In this document: piece by piece, positions 16,140 through 23,771 of the stretch
Layout of the letters: every line of letters starts with the position of its first letter
How positions within the stretch are numbered: the first letter of the stretch is position 1
Source: an uncultured Paracoccaceae bacterium
Lineage (GTDB): Bacteria > Pseudomonadota > Alphaproteobacteria > Rhodobacterales > Rhodobacteraceae
Assembly: GCA_937907485.1 (NCBI GenBank)
Contig: CALESR010000137.1
Location: 1-30,362, forward strand
Direction: 5' to 3'
Length of the DNA stretch: 30,362 nucleotides
Notes under the pieces: generated by a model
Told to the model about the DNA's origin: nothing
Seen by the model: only the letters and a program-made list of their open reading frames with translations
The model's database searches: none
Translations under genes and position numbers: made by a program

Positions 16140-17081
16140 ATGCGCCCCAATATCCTGATTGCCGCCGCCCTGATGCTGGGCTGCACCCTGCTGGTCGGCG
16201 CGACGACGCTGTTTGCCAAGGCCTTGGGCAGTGGTGCGCTGGGCGAGGTAGTCCCGGCGCTGATGGTCTCTCAGGCGCGCTTTGTCTTTGGTGTGCTGAC
16301 CGTGGCGCTGGTGCTGCTGGCGCGCCGCGCCGCCGGTCGCCCTGCCTGGGTCGAACCCGAGGGCGGCGCCCGCCGCCCGCAATGGCTGCTGCACCTCGCG
16401 CGCACCGCGCTGGGCTGGCTGGGCGGGTTCCTGATGTTCACCGCCGCCGTGCGCCTGCCCTTGGCCGATGCCAATGCGCTCGGCTTTGTCAGCCCGGTGG
16501 CGACGATGCTGTTTGCCGTGGTGCTGCTGGGTGAGCGGGTCGGCCCCTGGCGCTGGCTGGCGGCGGCGATTGCCCTTTTTGGCGCGCTGGTGCTGCTGCG
16601 CCCCGGGGCGGGCATCATCCAGCCCGCGGCGCTGATCGCCTTGGGCGCGGCGGCGGCGATGGGGCTGGAATCCATCGTCATCAAGCGCCTGGCCACGACC
16701 GAGCCGCCGGGCCGCACCATGCTCATCAACAACGCGATGGGGGCGGTGATCGGCTGCACCATGGCGGCGCCGGTGTTCTTCTGGCCACAGGACGCGGCGG
16801 TCTGGCTGCTGCTGATCGCGATGGGCAGCGTGATGGTGGCGGCGCAGGTGCTCTATCTGACCGCCAACCGGCTGGCCGACGCCAGCTTTGTCGCGCCCTT
16901 CTGGTATCTGTCGCTGGTCTGGGCGGCGGGCTATGACATCGCCTTCTTTGGCCTCTGGCCCGACGCGGTCAGCGTCACCGGCGCGGCGATCATCGCGGCG
17001 GGGGGGCTGTTGCTGACCTGGCGCGAGATGCGGGCGCGGCGCTTGCACCAGCGCGCCGCCGGTGCTAACCCAAGGCCATGA
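16140..17081 (+). CDS. DMT superfamily transporter, EamA domains
   Basis: This 313-residue protein has ten predicted membrane helices in two EamA repeats. The first repeat ends with ALGFVSPVATMLFAVVLLGERVGPWRW, the typical conserved SP...LFA...LGE segment. The second begins with AALIALGAAAAMGLESIVIKRLA and ends near ADASFVAPFWYLSLVWAAGYDIAFFGLWPD. Such proteins export amino acids or other small metabolites, but the substrate is not readable. A CTAGGCT sequence at 16106-16112 may be a -10. The gap of 139 nt to cysS holds no structure I recognise. Confidence 0.88.
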   Translation: MRPNILIAAALMLGCTLLVGATTLFAKALGSGALGEVVPALMVSQARFVFGVLTVALVLLARRAAGRPAWVEPEGGARRPQWLLHLARTALGWLGGFLMFTAAVRLPLADANALGFVSPVATMLFAVVLLGERVGPWRWLAAAIALFGALVLLRPGAGIIQPAALIALGAAAAMGLESIVIKRLATTEPPGRTMLINNAMGAVIGCTMAAPVFFWPQDAAVWLLLIAMGSVMVAAQVLYLTANRLADASFVAPFWYLSLVWAAGYDIAFFGLWPDAVSVTGAAIIAAGGLLLTWREMRARRLHQRAAGANPRP

Positions 17082-17220
17082 CGACGCTGCGCATCCTCAT
17101 TTGCTGCTGCCTTACCCGCTGACCGCAAGGTCGCGCGGGGCGCGCCGTCTTTCCCTCGGAAGGTCAGCCGCTACCCCGCAAGGGTGAGGCCGCCGATTTG
17201 ATCCGCGCATGGGGAAAGAC

Positions 17221-18633
17221 ATGACCACGATCCGCTTGCACAACACCTTGAGCCGCACGAAAGAGGATTTCGTGCCCTTGGACCCGTCCAATGTGCGGAT
17301 GTATGTCTGCGGACCGACGGTTTACGACCGCGCGCATCTGGGCAATGGTCGGCCCGTGGTGGTCTTTGACGTGCTGTTCCGCCTGCTGCGCCATGTCTAT
17401 GGCGAGGGCGCGGTGACCTATGCGCGCAACTTCACCGATGTGGACGACCGCATCAACGAGACCGCGCAAAAGCGCCGGGCGGCGGGGGCCGAGGGCTCGC
17501 TGGAGGATCTGATCCACCAGCGCACCGAAGAAACCATCGCCTGGTATCACGCCGACATGGACGCGCTGGGCACTCTGCGGCCCAGTTTCGAGCCCCGCGC
17601 GACCGAATACATCGGCGGCATGATCGCCATGATCCAGACCTTGATCGACAAGGGCCACGCCTATGAGGTGGCGGGTCATGTGCTGTTCAAGGTGCGCAGC
17701 TATCCGGCCTATGGGCGGCTCAGTGGCCGGTCGGTCGATGACATGATCGCCGGCGCGCGGGTCGAGGTGGCGCCTTACAAGGACGATCCGATGGATTTCG
17801 TCCTCTGGAAACCCTCGGATGCGTCCTTGCCGGGGTGGGAGTCGCCTTGGGGCCGGGGTCGGCCCGGCTGGCATATCGAATGCTCGGCGATGAGCTATGA
17901 GCTGCTGGGCGCCAGTTTCGACATCCACGGCGGCGGCATCGACCTGCAATTCCCCCACCACGAAAACGAGATCGCCCAAAGCTGCTGCGCCCTTGGGTCC
18001 GGCTTCGCGCGGGTCTGGATGCACAACGAGATGCTGATGGTCGAGGGCAGGAAGATGTCCAAGTCCCTGGGCAACTTCTTCACCGTGCGTGATCTGCTGG
18101 ACCAAGGCGTGCCGGGCGAGGTGATCCGCTATGTGATGCTGATGACGCATTATAGAAGTCCGATGGATTGGACGGCGGAGAAGGCGCGGATCGCGCGCGG
18201 TGCGCTGGAGGATTTCCAGAGCATCGTGGCCGATCACATTGGCCGATCCGTTTCGCCTGACGATGCTGACCCGAGGATCATCGACGCCCTCGCAGACGAC
18301 CTCAATACCTCGTTGGCCATTCACTATCTTTATGACCTAGCCAAGAAACGGCAGGCCGAAACGCTTCTCGCGTCCTTGCATCTTTTGGGGTTTGATTTCT
18401 CAACCCTGCAGGACGCGACATGGAGCGCCGATGACGTTACCCTGACGCTTTCGGAACTGGCCGCGCAAATGACTGCCTTGCGCGAAACCGCCCTCACCAC
18501 CAAGAACTTCGCCCCCGTCGACGCGCTCAAATCCGCGCTCATCGCGGCGGGGGTCGAGGTGCGGATGTCGAAATCCGGGGTGGAATTGGTGCCGGGGCCG
18601 GGGTTCGATCCGGCCAAGCTGGGGGGCTTGTGA
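17221..18633 (+). CDS. cysS: Cysteinyl-tRNA synthetase
   Basis: CysS charges tRNA-Cys. The ATG at 17221 (MTTIRLHNTL) follows GGAAAGAC; an ATG 12 nt upstream is possible. The length is 470 residues. Class I motifs are the HIGH equivalent AHLGNGRP and KMSKS at residues 278-282. The zinc-site Cys lies in MYVCGPTVYDRAHLG, and the other ligands in WHIECSAMS and HHENEIAQS are present. The anticodon-binding C-terminal part (from about base 18240) has markedly lower GC than the rest, yet reads through as a normal CysS ending. No leader or T-box is visible in the upstream gap. It is essential, so almost certainly functional. Confidence 0.95.
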   Translation: MTTIRLHNTLSRTKEDFVPLDPSNVRMYVCGPTVYDRAHLGNGRPVVVFDVLFRLLRHVYGEGAVTYARNFTDVDDRINETAQKRRAAGAEGSLEDLIHQRTEETIAWYHADMDALGTLRPSFEPRATEYIGGMIAMIQTLIDKGHAYEVAGHVLFKVRSYPAYGRLSGRSVDDMIAGARVEVAPYKDDPMDFVLWKPSDASLPGWESPWGRGRPGWHIECSAMSYELLGASFDIHGGGIDLQFPHHENEIAQSCCALGSGFARVWMHNEMLMVEGRKMSKSLGNFFTVRDLLDQGVPGEVIRYVMLMTHYRSPMDWTAEKARIARGALEDFQSIVADHIGRSVSPDDADPRIIDALADDLNTSLAIHYLYDLAKKRQAETLLASLHLLGFDFSTLQDATWSADDVTLTLSELAAQMTALRETALTTKNFAPVDALKSALIAAGVEVRMSKSGVELVPGPGFDPAKLGGL

Positions 18634-18650
18634 TGCACGCGGTTGCGGAT

Positions 18651-18719
18651 GGTGCGTGCAAGCACGCACCCTACGACGGGGCCGGGCGGGGGGCTGTCGG
18701 GTGCGTGCTTGCACGCACC
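18651..18719. repeat. Two GGTGCGTGC palindromes in opposite orientation
   Basis: GGTGCGTGCAAGCACGCACC (18651-18670) and its exact reverse complement (18700-18719) lie 29 nt apart. Each folds as a 9-bp stem around a 2-nt centre, and the two can also pair with each other. They start 17 nt after cysS and probably help end its transcript. The sequence looks like a dispersed intergenic palindrome. Confidence 0.75.
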
Positions 18720-18761
18720 TTCGCGCGGGTGGTGAACCGCGTCCCCGCTGCGGGCCGCGGA

Positions 18762-18816
18762 CCGGGGGGTTTCACACCCCCCGGACCCCCCGTGGGATAT
18801 TTGGTGAGCAAAGATG
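18762..18816 (+). repeat. Partial copy C of the intergenic element
   Basis: CCGGGGGGT (18762-18770) pairs perfectly with ACCCCCCGG (18776-18784) around TTCAC. It is followed by CCCCCGTGGGATATTT and GGTGAGCAAAGATGAA. This matches the 5' hairpin and the left arm of the element at 27303-27462, but the right arm and the later hairpins are missing. It ends about 40 nt before cimA. Confidence 0.65.
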
Positions 18817-18854
18817 AAGGCGCGCGGGTTAACGCGCGGTAAACGGGGGCAGGC

Positions 18855-20522
18855 ATGTCATTGATTTCCTTGGAGTCAGGCCCCTGTCCCGCCGTGGGAC
18901 AGCGAGAGCGGCTCTATTTGTACGACACCACGCTGCGCGACGGGCAGCAGACGCAGGGCGTGCAGTTTTCGGTGGCCGAGAAGGTGGCGATTTCGGGCGC
19001 GCTCGACGCGCTGGGGGTCGATTATATCGAGGGGGGCTGGCCGGGTGCGAACCCGACCGACAGCGAGTTTTTTGAGGCGCGGCCGCAAACCCGCGCGGTT
19101 TTCACCGCCTTCGGCATGACCAAGCGGGCGGGGCGGTCGGCGGCGAATGACGATGTGCTGGCGGCGGTGATGAATGCGGGCACGCCGGCGGTCTGTCTGG
19201 TCGGCAAGACGCACGAGTTCCATGTCCGGACAGCGCTGGGTATTCCGCTGGCCGAGAATGTGACGGCGATTGCCGAGTCGGTGGCGCATATGGTGGCCTC
19301 GGGGCGCGAGGCGCTGTTCGATGCCGAGCATTTCTTTGACGGCTGGCGCGCCAATCCGGCCTATGCGCTGGAGTGCCTGCGGGCGGCGCTTCAGGCCGGT
19401 GCGCGCTGGCTGGTGCTGTGCGACACCAACGGCGGCACCCTGCCCGCTGAGGTGGGGCGCGTCGTGGCCGAGGTGATCGCGGCGGGGATTCCGGGCGAGC
19501 GGCTGGGCATCCATTGCCATGATGACACCGGCAATGCGGTGGCCTGTTCCTTGGCCGCCATCGACGCCGGGGTGCGGCAGGTACAGGGCACGCTGAACGG
19601 GCTGGGCGAGCGCTGCGGCAATGCCAACCTGACCAGCCTGATCCCGACCTTGCTGTTGAAGGACCCCTATGCCAGCCGGTTCGAGACCGGGGTCAGCCGG
19701 GATGCGCTGGCCGGGATGGTGCGGCTGAGCCGTCAGCTCGACGACATCCTCAACCGCGTGCCGCTGCGCAGCGCGGCCTATGTCGGGGCCAGTGCCTTTG
19801 CCCACAAGGCCGGGCTGCATGCCAGCGCGATCCTGAAGGACCCCACGACCTATGAGCATATCGACCCCGGTCTGGTCGGCAATGCGCGGGTGATCCCGAT
19901 GAGCAATCAAGCCGGGCAGTCGAATCTGCGGGCGCGGTTGGTTTCGGCCGGGCTCGAGGTCGAGCCGGGTGATCCACGGCTGGCGCGGATTCTGGACGAG
20001 GTGAAGGCGCGCGAGGACGCGGGCTATGCCTATGACGGCGCGCAGGCGAGTTTCGAGTTGCTGGCGCGCGAGGCCTTGGGCCTGATGCCGAGGTTCTTTG
20101 AAATCAAGCGGTATCGGGTGACGGTGGAGCGCCGCAAGAACCGCTATGACAAGATGGTCTCGGTGTCCGAGGCTGTGGTGGTGGTCAAGATTGGCGACCG
20201 CAAGGTCTTGTCGGTCTCCGAAAGCATGGACGAGACCGGCACCGATCGCGGCCCGGTGAACGCGCTGTCCAAGGCGTTGGCCAAGGATCTGGGGCCCTAT
20301 CAGGCCAGTATCGACGACATGAAGCTGGTGGATTTCAAGGTGCGGATCACGCAAGGCGGGACCGAGGCCGTGACCCGAGTCATCATCGATTCCGAGGATG
20401 GCGCAGGCCGGCGCTGGTCCACCGTGGGGGTCAGTGCCAACATCGTGGACGCCAGTTTCAGCGCGCTGCTGGATGCGATCCAGTGGAAGCTGATTCGCGA
20501 CGGCGTCGAAGTGATCGCGTGA
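18855..20522 (+). CDS. cimA: (R)-citramalate synthase, CimA-type
   Basis: CimA condenses pyruvate and acetyl-CoA to citramalate, a threonine-independent entry to isoleucine synthesis. The 555-residue length fits the TIGR00977-type enzymes. The catalytic start is YDTTLRDGQQTQGVQFS, with metal ligands in the DTTLRD Asp and the IHCHDDTGNAVACS histidines, and GLGERCGNANL follows. The C-terminal regulatory domain (from about residue 430) corresponds to the leucine/isoleucine-sensing LeuA dimer domain. The related alternatives are 2-isopropylmalate or homocitrate synthase, but GGWPGANPTDSEFFE favours citramalate synthase. The ATG at 18855 follows a G-rich GGGGGCAGGC. The stop overlaps the next gene's GTG start. 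Confidence 0.9.
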   Translation: MSLISLESGPCPAVGQRERLYLYDTTLRDGQQTQGVQFSVAEKVAISGALDALGVDYIEGGWPGANPTDSEFFEARPQTRAVFTAFGMTKRAGRSAANDDVLAAVMNAGTPAVCLVGKTHEFHVRTALGIPLAENVTAIAESVAHMVASGREALFDAEHFFDGWRANPAYALECLRAALQAGARWLVLCDTNGGTLPAEVGRVVAEVIAAGIPGERLGIHCHDDTGNAVACSLAAIDAGVRQVQGTLNGLGERCGNANLTSLIPTLLLKDPYASRFETGVSRDALAGMVRLSRQLDDILNRVPLRSAAYVGASAFAHKAGLHASAILKDPTTYEHIDPGLVGNARVIPMSNQAGQSNLRARLVSAGLEVEPGDPRLARILDEVKAREDAGYAYDGAQASFELLAREALGLMPRFFEIKRYRVTVERRKNRYDKMVSVSEAVVVVKIGDRKVLSVSESMDETGTDRGPVNALSKALAKDLGPYQASIDDMKLVDFKVRITQGGTEAVTRVIIDSEDGAGRRWSTVGVSANIVDASFSALLDAIQWKLIRDGVEVIA

Positions 20523-21196
20523 GCGCGATCTACGATCTGTTCCTGCGGTTGGAGCGCGCCGGGCCGGGGGACGCGGCCAGCCTGCGCAGGGCAGTTGCGG
20601 GGCTGCCGCGCGGGGCGAGAGTGCTGGACGCGGGCTGTGGCGTGGGGGCCGATACCGGTGCGCTGCTGGCAGCAGGTTTCACGGTGACCGCGCTGGATGC
20701 GTCCGAGGTTTTCGTGGCCGAGGTGGCGCGGCGGTTTCCGGCTGCCACGGCTGTGGCGGGCGACATGCGGACTCCGCCGGGAGGGACTTATGACCTGATC
20801 TGGTCGGCCGGCGCGGTTTACAACGTTGGCGTCGCGGCTGCCTTGAAGGCGTGGCGCGGGGTGCTGGCGCCGGGCGGGAGGGTGGTGTTTTCGGACCTGT
20901 GCAAGCGGATAGACGCACTGCCGGATGCGTGCGCCGCCTATTGGGCGACCGAGGGATTGACCCTGCGCGACGCGGCCACGCTGGAGGCCGAGGTGGTGGC
21001 AGCGGGCTGGCGGGTGCTGTGGGCGGACTGGGTCTCGGCCCAGGGTTGGGCGGACTATTATGAACCGCTGGAAGCCGCGCTGACGGGCTGCGCGGATGCC
21101 GATCTGGTCGCCGCCTTTCGCGCCGAGATCGCCAACTGGCGCGACCATGGTGAGAGCTTTGGCTATCGGGCAATCGCGTGTGAGCTGATAAAGTAA
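20519..21196 (+). CDS. Class I SAM-dependent methyltransferase
   Basis: This 225-residue protein has a Rossmann methyltransferase core. Motif I is VLDAGCGVGADTGALLAAG (about residues 37-55), motif II is the acidic end of strand 2 (TALDASEVFV), and the post-I region includes AGDMRTPPGGTYDLIWSAGAVYN. The substrate is unknown; the GFxVTALDAS and W-rich C terminus look like small-molecule methyltransferases. The GTG at 20519 overlaps the cimA stop as GTGA, so translation is coupled to cimA. No functional link to isoleucine synthesis is apparent. The in-frame upstream start at 20483 lies within cimA and is less likely. Confidence 0.82.
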   Translation: MSAIYDLFLRLERAGPGDAASLRRAVAGLPRGARVLDAGCGVGADTGALLAAGFTVTALDASEVFVAEVARRFPAATAVAGDMRTPPGGTYDLIWSAGAVYNVGVAAALKAWRGVLAPGGRVVFSDLCKRIDALPDACAAYWATEGLTLRDAATLEAEVVAAGWRVLWADWVSAQGWADYYEPLEAALTGCADADLVAAFRAEIANWRDHGESFGYRAIACELIK

Positions 21197-21240
21197 CCTT
21201 GACGTTACATGAAAGGCCTCATATGTAACCTGTAAGTTAC
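21193..21240 (+). promoter_or_regulatory. Promoter with two GTAAC-N6-GTTAC operators
   Basis: TTGACG (21199-21204), a 17-nt spacer and TATGTA (21222-21227) make a good sigma-70 promoter. Two identical-pattern palindromes, GTAAC-N6-GTTAC at 21193-21208 and 21225-21240, cover the -35 and the -10/start region. Their 32-bp offset (three helical turns) puts them on the same face of the DNA. Repression by the XRE protein encoded at 21658-21858 is the simplest reading. Confidence 0.75.
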
Positions 21241-21256
21241 AAAATAGGGCCTGCCG

Positions 21257-21658
21257 ATGACCTCCGACACCTTCGCCACGATCCGCACATCTCTGCTGGG
21301 CCTGACCGGCCTTGCCTGCCTCGCCTATGCGCTGGCCGCGCTGGTGCTGGGCCGGCCGGACCCGGTGGGCTGGTATTGGCCGGCCAGCATCGGCACCGCC
21401 GCTGGTCTGCTGATTTCACTTGCCGCCGTGATGGCCGGGCGGGCGCGGGCTGGGCAGGCGACGGATGACCTTTACCGTCACGTCCACCAGCGCGCCGCGA
21501 CGCAGGGTTATTGGCTGTCTCTGGTCACGCTGGCGGTGACCGGCGCGGCGGGCGCTTTTGGCTGGATCGACTGGCGCACGGCCTTTGCGGCGCAGGGCAC
21601 GCTGACGGGGGCGGGGTTCTTGTTGTCGTTCGTCTGGCTCGACCTGAGGCATCGGTGA
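21257..21658 (+). CDS. Four-helix membrane protein paired with an XRE regulator
   Basis: This 133-residue protein has four hydrophobic helices (about residues 13-32, 40-60, 84-104 and 110-128) separated by short loops, with a polar loop GRARAGQATDDLYRHVHQRAATQ between helices 2 and 3. I do not recognise a named family, but small multi-helix membrane proteins followed directly by a short XRE regulator are a recurrent pairing. Its TGA overlaps the regulator's ATG (TGATG at 21656-21660), so the two are co-translated. An operator-bracketed promoter lies directly upstream. Confidence 0.75.
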   Translation: MTSDTFATIRTSLLGLTGLACLAYALAALVLGRPDPVGWYWPASIGTAAGLLISLAAVMAGRARAGQATDDLYRHVHQRAATQGYWLSLVTLAVTGAAGAFGWIDWRTAFAAQGTLTGAGFLLSFVWLDLRHR

Positions 21659-21858
21659 TGGCCGGACTGGTGGTGCATCTGGAGGCGCGACGCCGCGCAG
21701 CCGGCCTGACACAGGCCGATCTGGCCGAGGCGGCAAGCGTCAGCCGCAAGACAATCAATACGGTCGAGAACGGCGTCTTTGTGCCCTCGACCCTGCTGGC
21801 CCTGCGATTGGCGCAGGTGCTGGGGTGCAGCGTGCACGACCTTTTTGAATTGGAGTGA
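21658..21858 (+). CDS. Short XRE-family transcriptional regulator
   Basis: This 66-residue protein is essentially one helix-turn-helix domain: LTQADLAEAASVSRKTINTVENG near residues 16-38, then VPSTLLALRLAQVLGCSVHDLFELE. That is the YozG/Cro-like group of minimal repressors that bind as dimers. The ATG at 21658 overlaps the stop of the membrane protein gene. The family normally autoregulates, and the two GTAAC-N6-GTTAC palindromes upstream of the operon are its probable sites. The hydrolase gene starts 2 nt after its stop, with TTGGAG inside this gene as ribosome-binding site, so all three genes form one operon. Confidence 0.9.
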   Translation: MAGLVVHLEARRRAAGLTQADLAEAASVSRKTINTVENGVFVPSTLLALRLAQVLGCSVHDLFELE

Positions 21859-21860
21859 CC

Positions 21861-22862
21861 ATGAGCGTTCTGGGAAAAATCGCGGTGTCGGCCGGGATCG
21901 GCCTGGCCATCACCGCAACCTTGGCGCTGGGTCTGATCGCCAGCCAGCGGCCTCAGGCCGATCTGCGCGGCGACGGGCTGAATTTCGGCGCGCTGACCCC
22001 GGCGATTCCGGCTCCGCTGCACAGCTATACCGCCCGCGACGGCGCCGAGCTGGGCTTTCGCCGCTGGGAGGCCGGGGTGACCGGTGTGCCGCTGGTGGTG
22101 ATGGTGCATGGCTCGGGTTGGCATGGCGGGCAGTTTCAGGGGCTTGGTGCGGTGCTGGCGGGGCAGGGGTTGGCCGATGTGGTGGCGCCGGATCTGCGCG
22201 GCCACGGGCCGAACCCGCAGCGGCGCGGCGATGTCGATTACATCGGCCAGTTCGAGGATGATCTGGCCGACCTGATCGCTCAGCACGCGCAACCGGGGCA
22301 AGCGGTGGTGATGCTGGGCCATTCCTCGGGTGGCGGGTTGGTGGTGCGCTTTGCGGGGGGTGACCACGGCGGGCTCTTGGCGGGGGCGGTGCTGCTGGCG
22401 CCCTTCCTCCAGCACGACGCACCGACAACGCGGCCCAATTCGGGCGGCTGGGCGACGGTGCTGCTGCGCCGGGTGATCGGCCTGAGCATTCTGAACGCCG
22501 CGCGCATCACGGCGTTGAACCATCTGACGGTGATCCAGTTCCGCTTTCCCGATGCTGTGCTGGACGGTCCACAGGGCCAAACCGCAACGCGCAGCTATTC
22601 CTACCGGCTGAACACCGGCTATGCACCGCGCCGCGACTGGCAGGCGGATGTGGCGGCGCTGCCGGAGTTCCTGCTGGTCGCCGGGCGCGAGGATGAGGCC
22701 TTTGTCGCCGAGGCCTATGAGCCGACGCTGTCGGCCCTGACCCCGCGCGGGCGCTATGCTCTGGTCAGCGGCGGGCATCTGGGCGTCGTCGACAATCCCG
22801 AGACGCTGATCCATCTGCAGAGTTTCCTGCAGGGGCTGGCCGAAGGCGCGCCCGCGCGCTAG
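21861..22862 (+). CDS. Alpha/beta hydrolase with N-terminal membrane anchor or signal
   Basis: This 333-residue protein has an N-terminal hydrophobic stretch (KIAVSAGIGLAITATLALGL, residues 6-25) that acts as a signal anchor or signal peptide, so the enzyme is probably outside the cytoplasm. The hydrolase core shows the oxyanion-hole motif VMVHGSGWHGG (residues 81-90), the nucleophile elbow LGHSSGG with S155, an acidic residue near VAGREDEAF and the catalytic His in SGGHLGVV. Its lysophospholipase/esterase-like fold does not reveal the substrate. The ATG at 21861 is preferred over a GTG two codons earlier. It is the third gene of the XRE/membrane-protein operon. Confidence 0.85.
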   Translation: MSVLGKIAVSAGIGLAITATLALGLIASQRPQADLRGDGLNFGALTPAIPAPLHSYTARDGAELGFRRWEAGVTGVPLVVMVHGSGWHGGQFQGLGAVLAGQGLADVVAPDLRGHGPNPQRRGDVDYIGQFEDDLADLIAQHAQPGQAVVMLGHSSGGGLVVRFAGGDHGGLLAGAVLLAPFLQHDAPTTRPNSGGWATVLLRRVIGLSILNAARITALNHLTVIQFRFPDAVLDGPQGQTATRSYSYRLNTGYAPRRDWQADVAALPEFLLVAGREDEAFVAEAYEPTLSALTPRGRYALVSGGHLGVVDNPETLIHLQSFLQGLAEGAPAR

Positions 22863-22871
22863 ATCGCGCGG

Positions 22872-23648
22872 ATGGACAGCGATGCCATCAATGCTTGCGC
22901 GGCCCTTGTGCACAAGGGTGACCCCGACCGCTTTCTGGCGGCGATGGCGGCGCCTGTCGCGGCGCGGGGGCCGTTGTTCGTGCTGGCGGCCTTCAACCTC
23001 GAACTGGCGCGGGCACCGTGGGTAACGCGAGAGCCGCTGCTGGCGCGGATGCGGTTGCAGTTCTGGCGCGACGTCATCAGCGGCGAAGGGCCTGCCGCGC
23101 ATGAGGTGGCAGCGCCGCTGCGCGCGTTGATCGCCAGCGCGGCGCTGCCCGCCGACCTTCTGGTCGGCCTGATCGACGCACGCGAGGTCGAGATCGGCAC
23201 GCAGGCGCCCTTTGCCGCAGAGGCCGCGCTGCTGGATTATCTGCGGGCGACGGCGGGCGGATTGCTGGCGCTGTCGGTGCTGGCGCTGGGCGGGCCACGA
23301 TCAGACGCGGTGCTGGATCTGGGGCAGGCGCAGGGCATGGCGAATTATCTGGCGGCGATTCCGGCGCTGCAGGCGGCGGGTCGTCAGGCGCTGCCGGAGG
23401 CCACGCCGCAGGCCATCGTGGGGCTGGCGCGGTCTGGGCTGGCGCGGCTGGACGCGGCGCGACCGGGGCTGCGCGAGGTGCCACCGCCTGCGCTACCGGC
23501 GCTGTTGGCGGCCTGGCGGGCGCGGCCTTTGCTGAAACGGGCGCTGGCGCGGCCGGAAGGGGTTGTGACGCTGGGCCTTGGCCAATCGGAATTCACCCGG
23601 CGCGGCAGTCTTGTCTTGCGCAGATCGTTAAACTGGTTTCATTATTGA
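22872..23648 (+). CDS. Squalene/phytoene synthase family protein, NDUFAF6-like
   Basis: This 258-residue protein belongs to the all-alpha prenyl synthase family: FVLAAFNLELARAPWVTREPLLARMRLQFWRD in the first third, then LVGLIDAREVEI, and LLALSVLALGG. The Asp-rich DxxxD motifs that bind prenyl diphosphate in real phytoene synthases are degraded here (AFNLELA; DAREVE). That resembles the NDUFAF6-type branch, whose mitochondrial member assists respiratory complex I assembly. A carotenoid role is therefore unlikely, and an assembly role is only an analogy. The gene begins 9 nt after the hydrolase stop with no clear ribosome-binding site, so it may be coupled to it. Confidence 0.72.
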   Translation: MDSDAINACAALVHKGDPDRFLAAMAAPVAARGPLFVLAAFNLELARAPWVTREPLLARMRLQFWRDVISGEGPAAHEVAAPLRALIASAALPADLLVGLIDAREVEIGTQAPFAAEAALLDYLRATAGGLLALSVLALGGPRSDAVLDLGQAQGMANYLAAIPALQAAGRQALPEATPQAIVGLARSGLARLDAARPGLREVPPPALPALLAAWRARPLLKRALARPEGVVTLGLGQSEFTRRGSLVLRRSLNWFHY

Positions 23649-23721
23649 ACGGGTTGGCGTGTCAGGTGCTTCGCCCGATCAGGGTGATCGTGTGAGCATT
23701 TCAGTTCCTGCCCAATGAATA

Positions 23722-23738
23722 ACCGGCGCCTAGCCGGT
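23722..23738. other. Short inverted repeat in the gap before the SRPBCC gene
   Basis: ACCGGC (23722-23727) and GCCGGT (23733-23738) surround 5 nt. It could be a weak terminator for the NDUFAF6-like gene or an operator of the SRPBCC gene. The rest of the 123-nt gap shows nothing recognisable. Confidence 0.4.
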
Positions 23739-23771
23739 CCGGGGCACCCAGTCGCAAAACGAGGCAAACGG

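Noticed and set aside
17082..17220. Possible riboswitch or T-box before cysS
   Set aside because: No T-box, SAM or cobalamin core could be found, and T-boxes are not expected in Alphaproteobacteria.
18598..18613. TTCGATCC segment resembling a tRNA T-arm
   Set aside because: It lies in frame in the cysS 3' end (GFDPAK) and there is no cloverleaf around it.
22872..23648. Carotenoid phytoene synthase (crtB)
   Set aside because: The Asp-rich prenyl-diphosphate motifs are degraded and no carotenoid genes are adjacent.
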